This document shows, piece by piece, positions 22,166 through 35,592 of a DNA stretch of 64,000 nucleotides. Source of the stretch: Rachycentron canadum (Eukaryota > Chordata > Actinopteri > Carangiformes > Rachycentridae); the NCBI GenBank assembly GCA_038496675.1, contig CM076662.1, forward strand, positions 15,994,919 through 16,058,918, written 5' to 3'. The position numbers and the translations under genes were made by a program. A model generated the notes under the pieces. The model saw nothing but the letters and a program-made list of their open reading frames with translations, searched no databases and had not been told where the DNA came from. Position 1 is the first letter of the stretch; each line of letters opens with the position of its first letter.

Positions 22166-25100
22166 TGTCATGCTCTTCAACACGCACACAAAATGATTAA
22201 GTCAGGATGCTCTGACGCAGAAGCAGCTTGTTTGCATCTCGTGAAACATGTGGGTGACAACTATATGATCTCAGAATTCTTTGCCATTATCTTATCTGCG
22301 ATTTTTAAAGAATCTAGTCAATAGTCGCAGTCCTACCAAACCACTGTTTACTGACTACTGCAATTCAAGGAGCCTGAAAGATTCAAGGGCAAATTCATGT
22401 ACATTCATGGGAATAAACTAAAAACTTGGGTTAATTCATTGTAAATGCTCAGTAAATGCAAGGAGGTATGAATATGTAGAGTGCTGCTGCACCGATGCTT
22501 CCTTGTCTTGAATTTGATTCCCACAGGAGCATTGCAGTGTAAAATCTGAGATAAAAATGGCTCATGTTAAGCGATGCAAGCAAATGTTCATACGGTATCA
22601 CTCAGACCGTTTGTGATGCCAGGATCAGCCCTGTGCATGCATGTGTTCCCCTATAAGCCTATACCTGTGCAGTGTAGTGGGCCTCTTGCTGGCGTTGTGC
22701 CCCTGGCTCGCAGGCGCAGGCCTGCTGTCGGAGCTGCTCCAGACGGGTCTCTAGCTCCAGCTGTTCCTGGCGGGCCTGGCTGAGCTGCCGTGCCTGCTCG
22801 CTGTGCACCGCCTCCAGCTCGCTACGAAGCTCCCGCTGCTCAGCGCTCAGCTCCCGTAGCCTTGCCGCCTCGCCCCCACGCAACGCCTCCAGTTCCTGAA
22901 AAAACAAAGTGTAAGTCAGGGGAAATAATAATAATTATAATGTAATACTTCACTGACCTCTGTATGGAAAAGTGTTTTACATTTCAGCCCCTTCACAGGG
23001 AATCAGATGTCTAATACTAAACAGAGCTTAAATACTTCAGCTTCTGCTGTTGATGTAGCCATGATTCTCCAATTCAGATCAAATCAAAACTGTGTGTTTA
23101 ACCTCTGATGTTTAACTCACTGCACTTCAGATATCAAGGGCAAAAAAGACAGCAGTGGGGAAAAAGAATTGTGTATAACTTATCTGGTATTTCTTTTTAA
23201 GATGTGTATTTTACTAATGGTATCTCATTTTCAAATACAAATGACATTCTCTCCAAATGGAGGTTTCAGCACAAGGTATGAATGTCACTATAATGTAGGT
23301 CAACTCTATTTCCATATGTCCAAACTGATATTGAAGGTGTTTTAATAATTATACAATACATGATACATTAGTGAAACATTGTGATTTAGGGGAAATGGAG
23401 TGCTTGTTTTAAAAATGGTAGAACCATCTAATAACTAAATGTTTCATGTGGTAGAGATGAAGGGGGTCGGTAGGAGGTGAGCATCACCTCCACATCCATG
23501 TCAAGGACACTTTTAATAGATGTGGACAGTTATGGTTTAGTTTATCTCTGGCTCATTTATCTTGGTCTTTGTTCGTTCCAACCACCAACTCACCATTTCC
23601 AGCTGCAGCTGCTTGTGCAGGGTGGAGTTGAGCTTCTCCTGCTGCCTGCTGTACATCTGCATGATCTCCACAACAATCCTGTCCTTGTCGTCTTCCAGCC
23701 CCCCCACCACCACTGCAGCGCCGCTTGTGGCAGAGCCTGTGTCTTTAGCCACTACGTCCGTTACCGGCGACAACAACGATGCAGGAGGAGGAGGAGTGTG
23801 GGTGGGGGTGTGGGTGGCTTTCTTGTAGCTCAGGCTGCTTGTCTCCATGGAAACTGCCTGGGTTTGGCATTCCCGCTCAGTGGCCGAGGCAGCAGAGGCA
23901 CGTTGGGATTTGGCCTCATCGGCGCCAGCAGCAACGGGAGGCGACGCATGAAGATCTGAAGAGGAGGATGAAGGAAGTAGTTGAAAAAAAAAACAAAGAA
24001 TATGAGGTAGTTGAAAGACAGGAAGTGCAAGCCGAGCTGGTGCACACTGCCGCCTACACTTAGCGACACCCTCGCACAACCTCATAAAAGCTTACACCTC
24101 TTTCTCAGCGTGAGCACACCCAAGCACAACAAGCATGGCATAGCAACAGCCAAGAAACCAAACACTTTTCTGTGTGTGCCCTCAGACACAGAGACAGAAA
24201 AGAAAGGAATAAAGGGTCTTGCGTGGGAGCTGTGCTGCTCTGTATGGGCTCCTTCAAACTCTGGCTTGTTCGCTCACTCTGGCGTTTAAGGTGTACATCA
24301 CGGGAAATGGATCAAACAGGCAGTGTCACATTCACACACACATAGACACGTGCACAGATACAGTGGGGTATGTGTCATTTAGTAATGACAAGGTGTGTGT
24401 GCAGGTATAAGTTCACAGATGGAAAGGGAAGAAGAAATAGTGACAGAGAGAGCATGAGAACAGCGGATTGTTTACCAGAATAATATATTGATGCAGTATG
24501 TGTGTGACAGGAAACAGCATGCTCTGTGCACAGTGTGTCTGGCACTGAAGAGGACACTCATTTACTGAGTCAAGCTGGCTTGCGCATGTGCATGCACGCA
24601 TATACATTTCCATACATGCTTTGTATTGTACACAAACACACTCGCGTGTGCAATAGTAAAAGCAAACGAATAGCAGGAATGAATCATTTGGTGGTGGATC
24701 AAAAGGAAATTAGCAGGGGGTGCTACAACAGAAAGAGTGAAAGGCACAGACAGACAGGGAGAGGAAGGCTTTCAATGAAGGAAAAAAAAGAAAGAGGAGA
24801 AGGAAGAGGAGGTGGGGGGTGACGGCAGACTGAGAGGGAGGAGGAGATGAAGGGAGCTAGAGAAGAAGGAGGCAAAGAGCAAAGATTGATGGGTGGAAGA
24901 GGAAGTGCAGGAGCAGACGGAGGACAGACTCGGATGATGTGGAGATAACAGCCAGGAAAAGAGGAGAAGGAAGAACGAGGGAAGGGATACATATTTGGTT
25001 GGAGAAGAAAAAGGAGAACAGAACGCCTGAGAGACATGAGAGAGACAGCCTGGCAGTCAGACGTGGTGTAATAATGGCAGACGGAAACTACTGCTGTGAT

Positions 25101-28100
25101 TCACCCTCTATCTCTCTCTTTCGCTATATATACACACACACACCCCCCACACATACACATACTTTCTATTAATGCAGGCTTGATATAATATACCCACTTT
25201 AATGTGCACATAAAAACACACATGCAGTACAGAGAGGAGGTCAAAGCCATTTCAACCCCCCGTGCAAAAGTGAGGTGCCCCCAGAGTCTTTATGTGAAGG
25301 TCAATGCATGATTATGCACGTTGCTAGAGGCTGCAATGTTAAGTGTGTGTGTGTGTGCGTGCACGTGTGTGTTGAATGGTACTTTACTGTAGGTTGTATG
25401 TTTACAGTAGGCACGTGTCTGCTCCTTGACTATGTTACATGAACATGATCTGCATGTCTCTTCTATTTATGTTGTATGTATGTAAATTGCTCATGCTTGC
25501 TGTGTGTGCATGATGTATTTATATTAGACATGTGTCAGCCTTGTTTATGTGTCTGATGCACATATAGCAGACACTGGAGTATTTATTAAATAATAATTCT
25601 TATTTAATAATCCTATATCATCAGTGTTGTCTGCCTCTGTTTAACCTGAATTGTTGAATTGAAAAGTTCAGAACAGAGTGCATTCAATATAACAAAATAT
25701 CAACTCAAGGTCCACCTACTAGCTCTTTTCTTTAAATCAGAGAAAGAACAACATTTAAGGACTTTCAGTCAAACTGTCTCTGGGGTCAAAAATGAACTTA
25801 GGAAGTACATTAATATAATGAAGTAGATTAATATAATGTGAGAAGAAGGTGGCCAGCATAGGTTTGAAGCACATATTGTAGAATAATTATCTTTTATCAG
25901 GATCAGAGAGAAACACTATCAGTATCTTTGAAGCTCTTGAATTAATTCATTTTAATATACAAACCACAGTAATTATGATATTTTTATACTACTAATCACA
26001 CAAAGTATCACAATACCTGCCATATCACATTGGATGATGTAACTAAATAACTACTGCAGTTCTAAAACCAGACATTTAATGGACACATTGGATTAAACAA
26101 GGTTAAGTAAGACATGTTATGATTTTAGTATTATAAGTATTATAAGACTATGCGGCATTTGATTATAGAATGGAAATTGAAAGGTTTTAGAAATGCATCG
26201 GACTTCCCCACTCTTTAATTGCCTAAAAGGATGACAACTCTCATCACATCTTGGAAATTTTATGTGAAGAAAAGCTAAAATCAAATCTTATGGTATTTTT
26301 TCTTCTCCTGCCTATCAGACTGCTTGGGTGGTCTGACTAGTTCAGGCATGTGGTTGTTCCAAGGATTAAAGTAGATGAAAACTGGGTCTCTGTGATCCAT
26401 ATTATAAAGTGTATAACCTGGACCTGCACTATATAAAAAGTGTCCAGAGGCAACATCTATTGTAATTTGGTACTACAATTGGCTTGACTGGATGAAGCTT
26501 TTGGTTTCTAATATTCCTCGTCCCTAGAATAGTTTTCCAGATCAAATGTGCATCTCTGTGTATTAATGTGTCAGTACTGACCCATGGGTGGTTCATCGTG
26601 GCCCATCACTCTGCGGCTGTAGTGGTGTTTGAGCAATGCCCCGAGCATCTCTGGACTCATCTCTGCCTCCCTCCGCAGAGACACGTTTGGTGCCACCATC
26701 TTATCATATGTGTACAGGTAGTAACTGAGAGAAAGAAGGAAATAAAGAAAAAAAACATTTGTAGTGTAAAGATTTGTCATGTAAGAAATCCTTAGTATTG
26801 TTACAACATGCAACACCCAGTGAAAAGTACGTTCATTTCATGTCCTAGTTCCCCTTGATCTGTGTTACATATACACCTGCAACGTGGCCCTTTTACCTCT
26901 GCAATAGTAAAACACAGATGAAACAGAGTAATAAAACAAAGTCATTTGGTGACTGTTTTGGACTAGAGTAACTGCACTATCTGAAGACAAGCGCTGAAAA
27001 CACCATGTGGAATATTAATATCTCTTATCATGTGTTTACAGCATCTCAGCCTAAACAGACCTTCAGCTTATCACAAATGTCCAGGTAGTGGGTACAACTG
27101 AGAGAGAGATAGTGCCTGGAGATGCACTGAAGCCACTGAGCCAACACTATCTGTCTATTCCTGGCTGCATGATGGGAAGGGAGGGAAGAATGAGATAGAA
27201 AGAGACAGAAGAGGAGAGGAGAGGAGAGGAGAGGAGAGGAGAGAGAAGAGAAGAGAAGAGAAGAGAAGAGAAGAGAAGAGAAGAGAAGAGAGAAGAGAAG
27301 AGAAGAGAAGAGAGAAGAGAACAGAGGGGGGGGGGGAGAGGAGAGAGAAGAGAAGAGAAGAGGAGAGAAGAGAAGAGAAGAGAAGAGAAGAGAAGAGAAG
27401 AGAAGAGAAGAGAAGAGCTTTGAACCCCTCCCCCACCAACAGTCCCCTCCAGACAGAGCTGAGGCTGGAGCTGTGAACTAGGTTAAGCATGACAGCTCAG
27501 TGGGGCTCTGCCTGAAAAACTACAGCACTACCAACTGAGCTTTGCTTCTTCTTCCCTGGCTGGAAATGAAGCACTGCCTGCTTGCCTGAATGAGAATCTG
27601 AAACTCCTTCACATGAAACGGAAAAGATGTGATTGAATAATGGAAGCTTGGCTCCTATTTGACAAGTGTACAGCTAATGGATGTTGGTAGCAACCCAAAT
27701 ACGACGTAAAGTGCTGTGGCTGTCTAGCACAATGTTTGGCTGTAGCAGAGCATTTCATTATTACTAACGCTGCACAGCAAATGACATGCTCCAAACTGGT
27801 CTGTGCGAGTCCTGACTGGTTTGAAAGTGTAGCTGTCCAGTAATGCTGGTAGAAGACCATAACTCTAATCCTGCTTGTTAGTCTAGCCTGATGTCTGCGA
27901 GCCTCAACACAGTCAGTATGTCAGGGCAGTCACATGCCACTATGGCGCCATAAACCATCTAATTCCATCTTTTAATCTGGGTCAGATTACTGTGAGAGCC
28001 ATCAGAGCGCCACATCCAAACACAGGACGGTATGCTCTGGGGAGGGATGGAGGGAGGAAAAGAAACCCAGTAGACAGGAAACGAGGGCTTTGGAAAGAAA

Positions 28101-31100
28101 AGAGGAGGAGGGAGGGAAAGGAGAGGCTCATGTGATGAAGGGTAGAGGACAAACACGGAACTGGAATAAAGTCTGCCTCAAAGAAGAACATTTTAAACAC
28201 TGTGTTCTTCGTGTTGTCTGGGACAACATAGACATGCAAACTTGAAAAAAACTGCACTACGTACATTCTGATAATCATTTAATTGTTTGTCATTTTTGTC
28301 AAGCAGATGTGTGACAGCTTTGCTGGTGTCAGTTTTTCACATGTGACAATTCGTATGTTTTTATTTCATATATGAAAAAAAAAAGTTGATCCTATATAAT
28401 TTTTAGTCGCGTATATATAAATTGCAAATGGTATTTTTTCCCACCATGTATAACAATCCGGTGGACTTGGGACTGTGTTATAGACTGAATGTCAGACAAC
28501 ACAAGACGTCAGCTCAGACATTTAATGGTTAATTAAAAAATGAACCTATAGTTAAATCCATAATAAAAATTATTGTTAGCTGCAATCTTAAAATGGAGTT
28601 CTGGAGTTGTTTAATCCAAGTTAATATGATGCAGTACCTGGGATGGACCAGGGTGGGGTGTCCTGGCTCCTCCTTGATGTCCGAGAAAAGGCGGTTGAAC
28701 ACCAGGGTAGGTGGAGATGCTTTCCCCTGAGGAAAACAAAAAACACACACATAAATATGACACACCACAGTAACATACTGTCTCTTCTTGCTATTGTGTT
28801 ACAACTACAAAGGCACACAATGGCTGCTTCTCCATCCACATTTATTGATCTTTGCATACAATTTTGCAGTTGAATAGATGAATTATCACAGCAGCAATCA
28901 GATGCATGCCCACGCACACACACATGCTTAGACATGAATACATGGAGAGAAACAGCAGGTGGAGAGGGGAATGTGCTGTACTGCACAAGACGCTCTTGCT
29001 GCCATAATCTAATAAAGCTAATATATGCATGCATACATGTGGATGAGGGATCATCCATCAGGCGTGAGCTGAGAGTTAGGGAGAGAGAGAGAGAGGGTGT
29101 GTACATGTGTGTGTTGGAGAAAAAAGACAATCGTGATGAAGAGCGTCTTCTCTCCGTGTGCATGTGGTTGGTGTGTGTGCAGTGATGGGGGAGGTGGACA
29201 CCAGAGCCTTTCAGCATCTGTATGAGAATATCCCTGACAGGTCACAGAGGAGAAGTGTGCCGCTATGAATGGGCGAACAGGGGGTGTGTCTGTCAGTGGG
29301 GGTGGTGACCCTGAGAGCTGACCTGCGTGTAGAGGAGGGGGAGGGGGAAGACAGGAGGGGGATGCTGGGGCGGCAGAGGAGATGATGGAGAGATGGGTGG
29401 ATGGATGCTAGGAGAGAACCGATGACTGACCTTTCTCGCAGGGTCGGGATCGGTCTGCTTGACGCTGGGTGAACACAGGTCTGCTGATGATTTCCTCACC
29501 TGGCTCTCCTCCTCCTCCACTGCCTTCTGAAACACATTAAGAAAGAGGCCATGTTTAAACAGAAACACACAAACACACACACCAAGGTCAAACAGACAAC
29601 AGAGTGCACAAAAAACATTTGTTGGAATACTCTGAATAATTAAAATGATGCACAGTCTTGTCAGGGAGCGTGGGAACGAGAGGAAGAAAGTTGAGGGGAA
29701 AAAATTACAACTGGCATCGTGGTCACAGAGGGGAAAGATAGAGACAAATGGCATTTAAACGATAGGAAATAGAGACAAATGACATCCAAGAGATAGAAAA
29801 TGGAGACAAATGGCATTAAAAGTGAATAGCACAAGTGAGCTACTGCCTGAGTTGGCTGTAATACAGTGTCGGAGAGAAGAAAGGCGGCAGGGAAGTCGAT
29901 AAGCTAAGAGTAGAGACTGAATGAGCCCTCTGAGGAGGGCCTATGAATAAAACACAAGAAAAGCCCCGCTCATAGTCAACACAACTACAACACAGCCTGT
30001 CATTATTTGCCTCTGTGCATGTGATTCATTGTTATACATGCAACACGATCGGAGCCAACCTCTCTGATTAAGATGTATATATGTGTGTGTGCTGAATGTT
30101 TATGATTCATTGTGTCAGCTTCGTAGCCTCTACGCCATGTGTGTTCAAATAAACACTGCTGGCACAGCTTGTAGGAGTGCATCTATGTGTGTCTGAGTGT
30201 GTGTGTATGTCTGTTTTTTGAGCAAATCCAGGACACGCTCAGCGAGAGGCCACAAGCTGATGGAGTTGATGCTTATCTGTGGCAGACAGGCCTGACACTA
30301 TACACAGGCTGCCTGCAGTTCACACACACACAGGAGCACGCAAACCGAACTGACTGAACTGAATGTAGCACGGGCACCAGAGGAACAAGCATCACAATGT
30401 GAGCTGCTAGGTAGACCACAGCAACAGACAGAGGGAGGATGGAGAAGGGATGTGTAGAGAGATGAGAGGAGAAGGGGATATAGGAAAAAAGAGGATAGTG
30501 GCAGAGAGAATCCAATGAGGAGAAAAGTGCAAGGACAGAGGGCAGAAGGAAGGGAGAAAGAGAGATAGAGGTTGTAGAAAGCATCAATAATTGACTTACT
30601 AGCCTTTTAAAGCTAGTAAGAATGCACACACACACAGTTGGACACAGTGAATAATAAACAGACAGCCTTTCATCAGCTGTCAGCTGGACTAAGGGGTTTC
30701 CTCTGAGCTGTATCTGCTAAGACACCCTGTCATTACAAGAGGTAAACGGCCTCTGAACAATATAAGCAAATTACTCTGACAGCCAGGTATTAGGCACCAA
30801 ACACTCAAGGTGGCAACATGTCTAGCAATAGCTTTACTGTAGTAGCTTTAATTACTTGTAATACCTCATTATACATCTTTTATTTAATAATTTTTAAATG
30901 TATTTATTAAATTTATGCTGTTAATTAATGAATTCAACATTTTGAGAAGATTTTTTAGCAAGTGACTCATTCTTTAAGGCACTTAAAGCAAAAATACCAA
31001 ATATTGACCAGTTCTCTGACACTTTTCACTGTTTTGTGGTGACATCTTCACAGACTGAAAGGTTGTCTGCATCTGATCCCATTTCATTGTTTTGTTGCAA

Positions 31101-31727
31101 AAAGCATGTGAATTCATGTGTACTGTATGTAGGGAATAGTTCCTTATTTACAAGGGCATAGATGAATGAGCATGTGCATGCAAATGTAAAAGGCTGAAGC
31201 CATATGTGAAGCCAGGTGTGTCTCTGTGTGTGTATCCAGAAGGGGGCTTGTCCATTTATAGGCGCTTGTGGTTGGCGTTTTTTCCTTTTTTTTTCCTCCA
31301 GAAGGCAGCACTGCAGCACTGAGGGAGGGATGGAGGGAGGGAGGGAGGGAGAGAGAGAGTGAGAGTGACGATAGGACAGGGCAGAGATAGAGGGAAGGAG
31401 GGGACACAGGGAGGAGAATTGACAGAAACAACAATAAACCCACTGCAGTGGTGTGGAGGTGAGCTGGGGCCCCATCAGATGGATTTCCTCCAATATCAAG
31501 GGTGTCTGGAATGTGTGTGTGTTTGAGACAATTGTTACTACACATCCCTAATCTCAATCCCTAATCATGGACCTCTCCCTCTGTGTGTGTATGTTTGTGA
31601 GACAAACCATGACTGAGGGAGAAACTGACATTAACACAGGTTCATCCAGAGGTCTTTCAGGCGCTTGACCCCAATGACAGCACATGTTGTGTTGATGAGA
31701 CAACTGACAGCTCATTATGAGGTGGGA

Positions 31728-31768
<41 letters not shown>

Positions 31769-34700
31769 TGTGTGTGTGTGAGTGAGTGAGTGAGTGAGTG
31801 AGTGAGAGAGAGAAAGTGTGTTGGTTCATGTGTGTATTTGCCTTCAAACCTCTCTCAGACAAAGAGGTTTGTACATAGATGTATTTGTGTGTATGTGCAT
31901 GTGTGTCCATATATAGACTATACATGTATGCGTATTCCATCAATGGTTGCCTGTGTCTCTCCCTGTAATTCCTGCTTACCTGACAGTTGACAGTTTAACG
32001 CCCACCACCCACACACTACTGCTCGTTATTCCTGCTGCGCTGCACTCTCTTCCTTAATGAATGTGTGCGGGTGCAAACGTTTGCACATTTGAACATAACT
32101 GTTTTCCTCTCCTCCTGTTGCCCATCTCTCTCTCTCATCCATTCCACCTTCCCACCCCCCAATGTGCTTTATTAACACACACCATGCTGCGACTTGGGCT
32201 TAATCTGCAGTAATGAAGCACCTCCCTAATGTGGGTAGCTTCTGCGACACACACACACACACACACGCAGACACACACTCACACAAATACAACCAGCCCC
32301 TAACCCCACAATGTCTCCAGTCCTTTGTCAGGCTGAAGCTCGCCTTATGACAATGTGGATTAGCATTCCACACACTCGCTCAGCTGAACTCTGCCCTGTT
32401 GTTCCTAATCACCAGCCGTCTGCCTGCCACTGCAGCACACACACATACACACAGTTCACCCCTCCACTATATACAGCTACATGAAACATGCTGCTCTAGA
32501 CACACACAGCCATGTGAACTTTGTGACCCATTTCTACAGCCTCAGCTCAGTCCCCCGACCATTAGCACACATGACATTTCTACAACAGACACATTAATGG
32601 AGCAGAAAGTGTTTTTTTTCTGTGTCTGTGTAGCCTGAGTGCTGCTAAATCCAACTATAACAAGCGCCACTCTACTCCACAGACATCCATGACCGTACAT
32701 TACCATACAGTCTGGCAAACGGCGGAGGGTAAATGCATTTCAGTGGAAGCCATATTTCTACCATGAGCTCCTTCTGTGTTTCCCACTGCAAAGCACTAAC
32801 ATCCAATTTACAAAAGGACTTGTTGCCTCTATCCTATTTTTTAGCTGTAAAATGAACAACAGAGGAACATTTGAAATGGAGGTAGACATTCTCATGTAAG
32901 CTTGTGTGAACAGTAATCTAAAAATAATGTCATTTCAGGCTTGCACTTTGCAATTAGATTTTCTTTCCTTCAATTTTAAGCTAGATATTAAACTCTGCTC
33001 AGCATGTTAGATTTCATAATTGTGCATGTAGAGTGGATTTCTGTCTGAGGTAAAGGCTTTCAGCGTCACAAAAAGTTGACAGCCACCCGATAGCAAAAAA
33101 CCTCAGAGGATGTAAGTGAGTCTCTTTCAGTGCTTGACAGTCTCTGACTATTGGAGTCATTTATATGTACCTAAGCTAAAGGTAGACGAATCAACACACA
33201 CACACTGACACACTGCCACGCAGAGTGCAAACAAGTCCGAGGTCAAGCTCTCGTCCTCCTCCCTTCTCTGACTCTCCACTTCAGTCACGTGGACACTCCA
33301 GATGACTGCCGTCTCAGTGCACACACACACACACACACGCACACACACACACAGTAACTCTTGGCTATAAATACACATGCTGTCTCCATAAATGTATAAT
33401 AAAACACATATAAGGACTGCTGCCGCACACACAGACACACACGTACTGAAGTGACACATTTCCCATACAGCAAATCTTAATTTTAAAAATGCTGGCACAA
33501 AAAGCTACACATTTAGCAGTGTGACCTGTAAACTTAACCATCTGAACATTTCTGAAGTCAAAACCTCATGAATCAAATTTAAATCGACACAATGTTGCTG
33601 CAGTTGAGCAATGACACGATCCTGAAAAGGCTGAGAACATGTTGGAGATACAAGTAGAGCTGAAACAATTGGTACATTCTGAGTCATCTTTAATGCAAAA
33701 AGCACCAGAGCTTCTCTGCTTTTGTCAGTTGTTTTTGATTGTAAACTGAATATTTATTGAACAAAACAAGATGTTTCAACACTACAAAATGATTAAACAC
33801 TGCTTAAAACAATCTTAAGCTTCAGCCCTAAATATATCATATGCTGTTGTTTTTAACAGGCATTCATTCTTTAGAGATTATGCTACGGAAATACTAAAAC
33901 TGTAAAACCCTGCCCAGGATATAAAACACACAAACAAACACAACTAGCCTCAACAAGCCCTCAACAGGCCTTATGGAAAATCTTATCTGGGACATAATAA
34001 AGCATGTGCAAGCCTTAGTCTGACCTTTGTGCGTTTGCGTGTGTGCGTTATTAAAATCAATTTAAAATCTCTTCTGTGCCTTAAAACATAAACACTGTTG
34101 GTTCCAATTGTCTTCACATCTGCTGAAAGCCGGGCATCAGTGGTCGTGTATAAAACTGAAATAAACCCCAGGCAACCGCCACAATATCACTCCTGGGGCA
34201 AGAACAGAGAGAGGTTCACAACCATAACTGTGCCACCCATCCTCCCTCTTCTTCATTTTCCCCCTTCTTCCTCCTCCCCTCACCCCCCAAAAGCCATTCA
34301 TGCGCCTGGCATTCAAGAAGGGGAGGGAGAAGGCAGGGGAAAGCAGCAGGCAGCAGATGAGGATGGAGTAATGCAGCTCATTCTCCCGTTTCCTCTCTCA
34401 GGAGGAAGTAAAACAGCCTTTATTTGGGTGCCTTTTCATTCTGCCTCAGACGGTGAGGGAGGAAAATAGTAACACACATACACAGACGCCAACAGAGACA
34501 GCCAGTCACGCCCTGTCTGTTTCTAAACCACATCCTGTTCTGCTGCAGTCGTCAACCATGCAAAGATCAAGCTTCAGATACGTGGATATATATACTTCCT
34601 GGCCAAACCATGCAATGAGATATTGAAGCTTCTTGGTAGAAATTAATTTATGTCTCCTGTCTCCTCTTTAAACTCATCCCTTTCTCTTCAAACTTCCCCC

Positions 34701-35388
34701 GATAGTTAAACTGCTTGAAGATAAGATTTTACACATAAACCTTGTGTCTGTCTTTGGGTTCTGGTTTTATGTGTTTTACTGGAAGCCGGTGCTCTGGTGG
34801 TCACACCGGACATATGACTGTCCTTGTTCACCCCTCAACTAGTTATTTGCTGTGATTGCTTGAGTTATACTTGTGTATTTTTGAAAGTAAAGTAAAAAGT
34901 CAAGTATATTGGCCACCCGAGAGCTTATTACTTGATTATTAGTCAAGAGGCAAAAATTATCTTCTCTTATCATCTTGTGCTCAGACTCTTCACTGAGTGC
35001 GTAAAGGAAGTAAAAATATAATTCTTACTGTGTGTCCTGGGAAGATTACTCAACTTGTTTTTCTTCATCTTAAGGCTTGAATAAATAGATATGCGATAAT
35101 AAAGCAGCAGGCACAGATGAGGACAGGTCTGACAGGTGGACGGTTAGACAAACAGGTGACAGAGGGAAACGAGGAAGGGAAGGAAAGAGAAAAAAAGGGT
35201 CCGGCTGACAGCCAAGTCAAATGAGGAGACAAAGAGACAACATGTGACTGTCTGTCTGTTTGTGCCTCCCCTCAGACACACATACACACACCTGTTCCTC
35301 CTTCTTTCCAAACACAAACAGAAACAGCAGAGCTAGACAAGCACAATGATAAACATCAGCCAGACTAGTCATGCCAGAGTCACAAACT

Positions 35389-35432
<44 letters not shown>

Positions 35433-35530
35433 GAGGCAGATAAGGACAGGTTCATTCCCGACTTGCTTTGGCTTCAGGCCTTGGGCACATTTTTGCGTCA
35501 CATGGGCAGTCTGTCTAGACAGTCATCTCA

Positions 35531-35592
<62 letters not shown>

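Noticed and set aside
23477..24085. Long plus-strand frames opposite the skil 484-604 exon
   Set aside because: They are antisense shadows of a GC-rich coding exon; the minus-strand frame carries the conserved SnoN sequence.
25130..25172. Mixed ATATAT/CACACA/CCCCC tract as a functional element
   Set aside because: Ordinary compound simple sequence with no supporting context.
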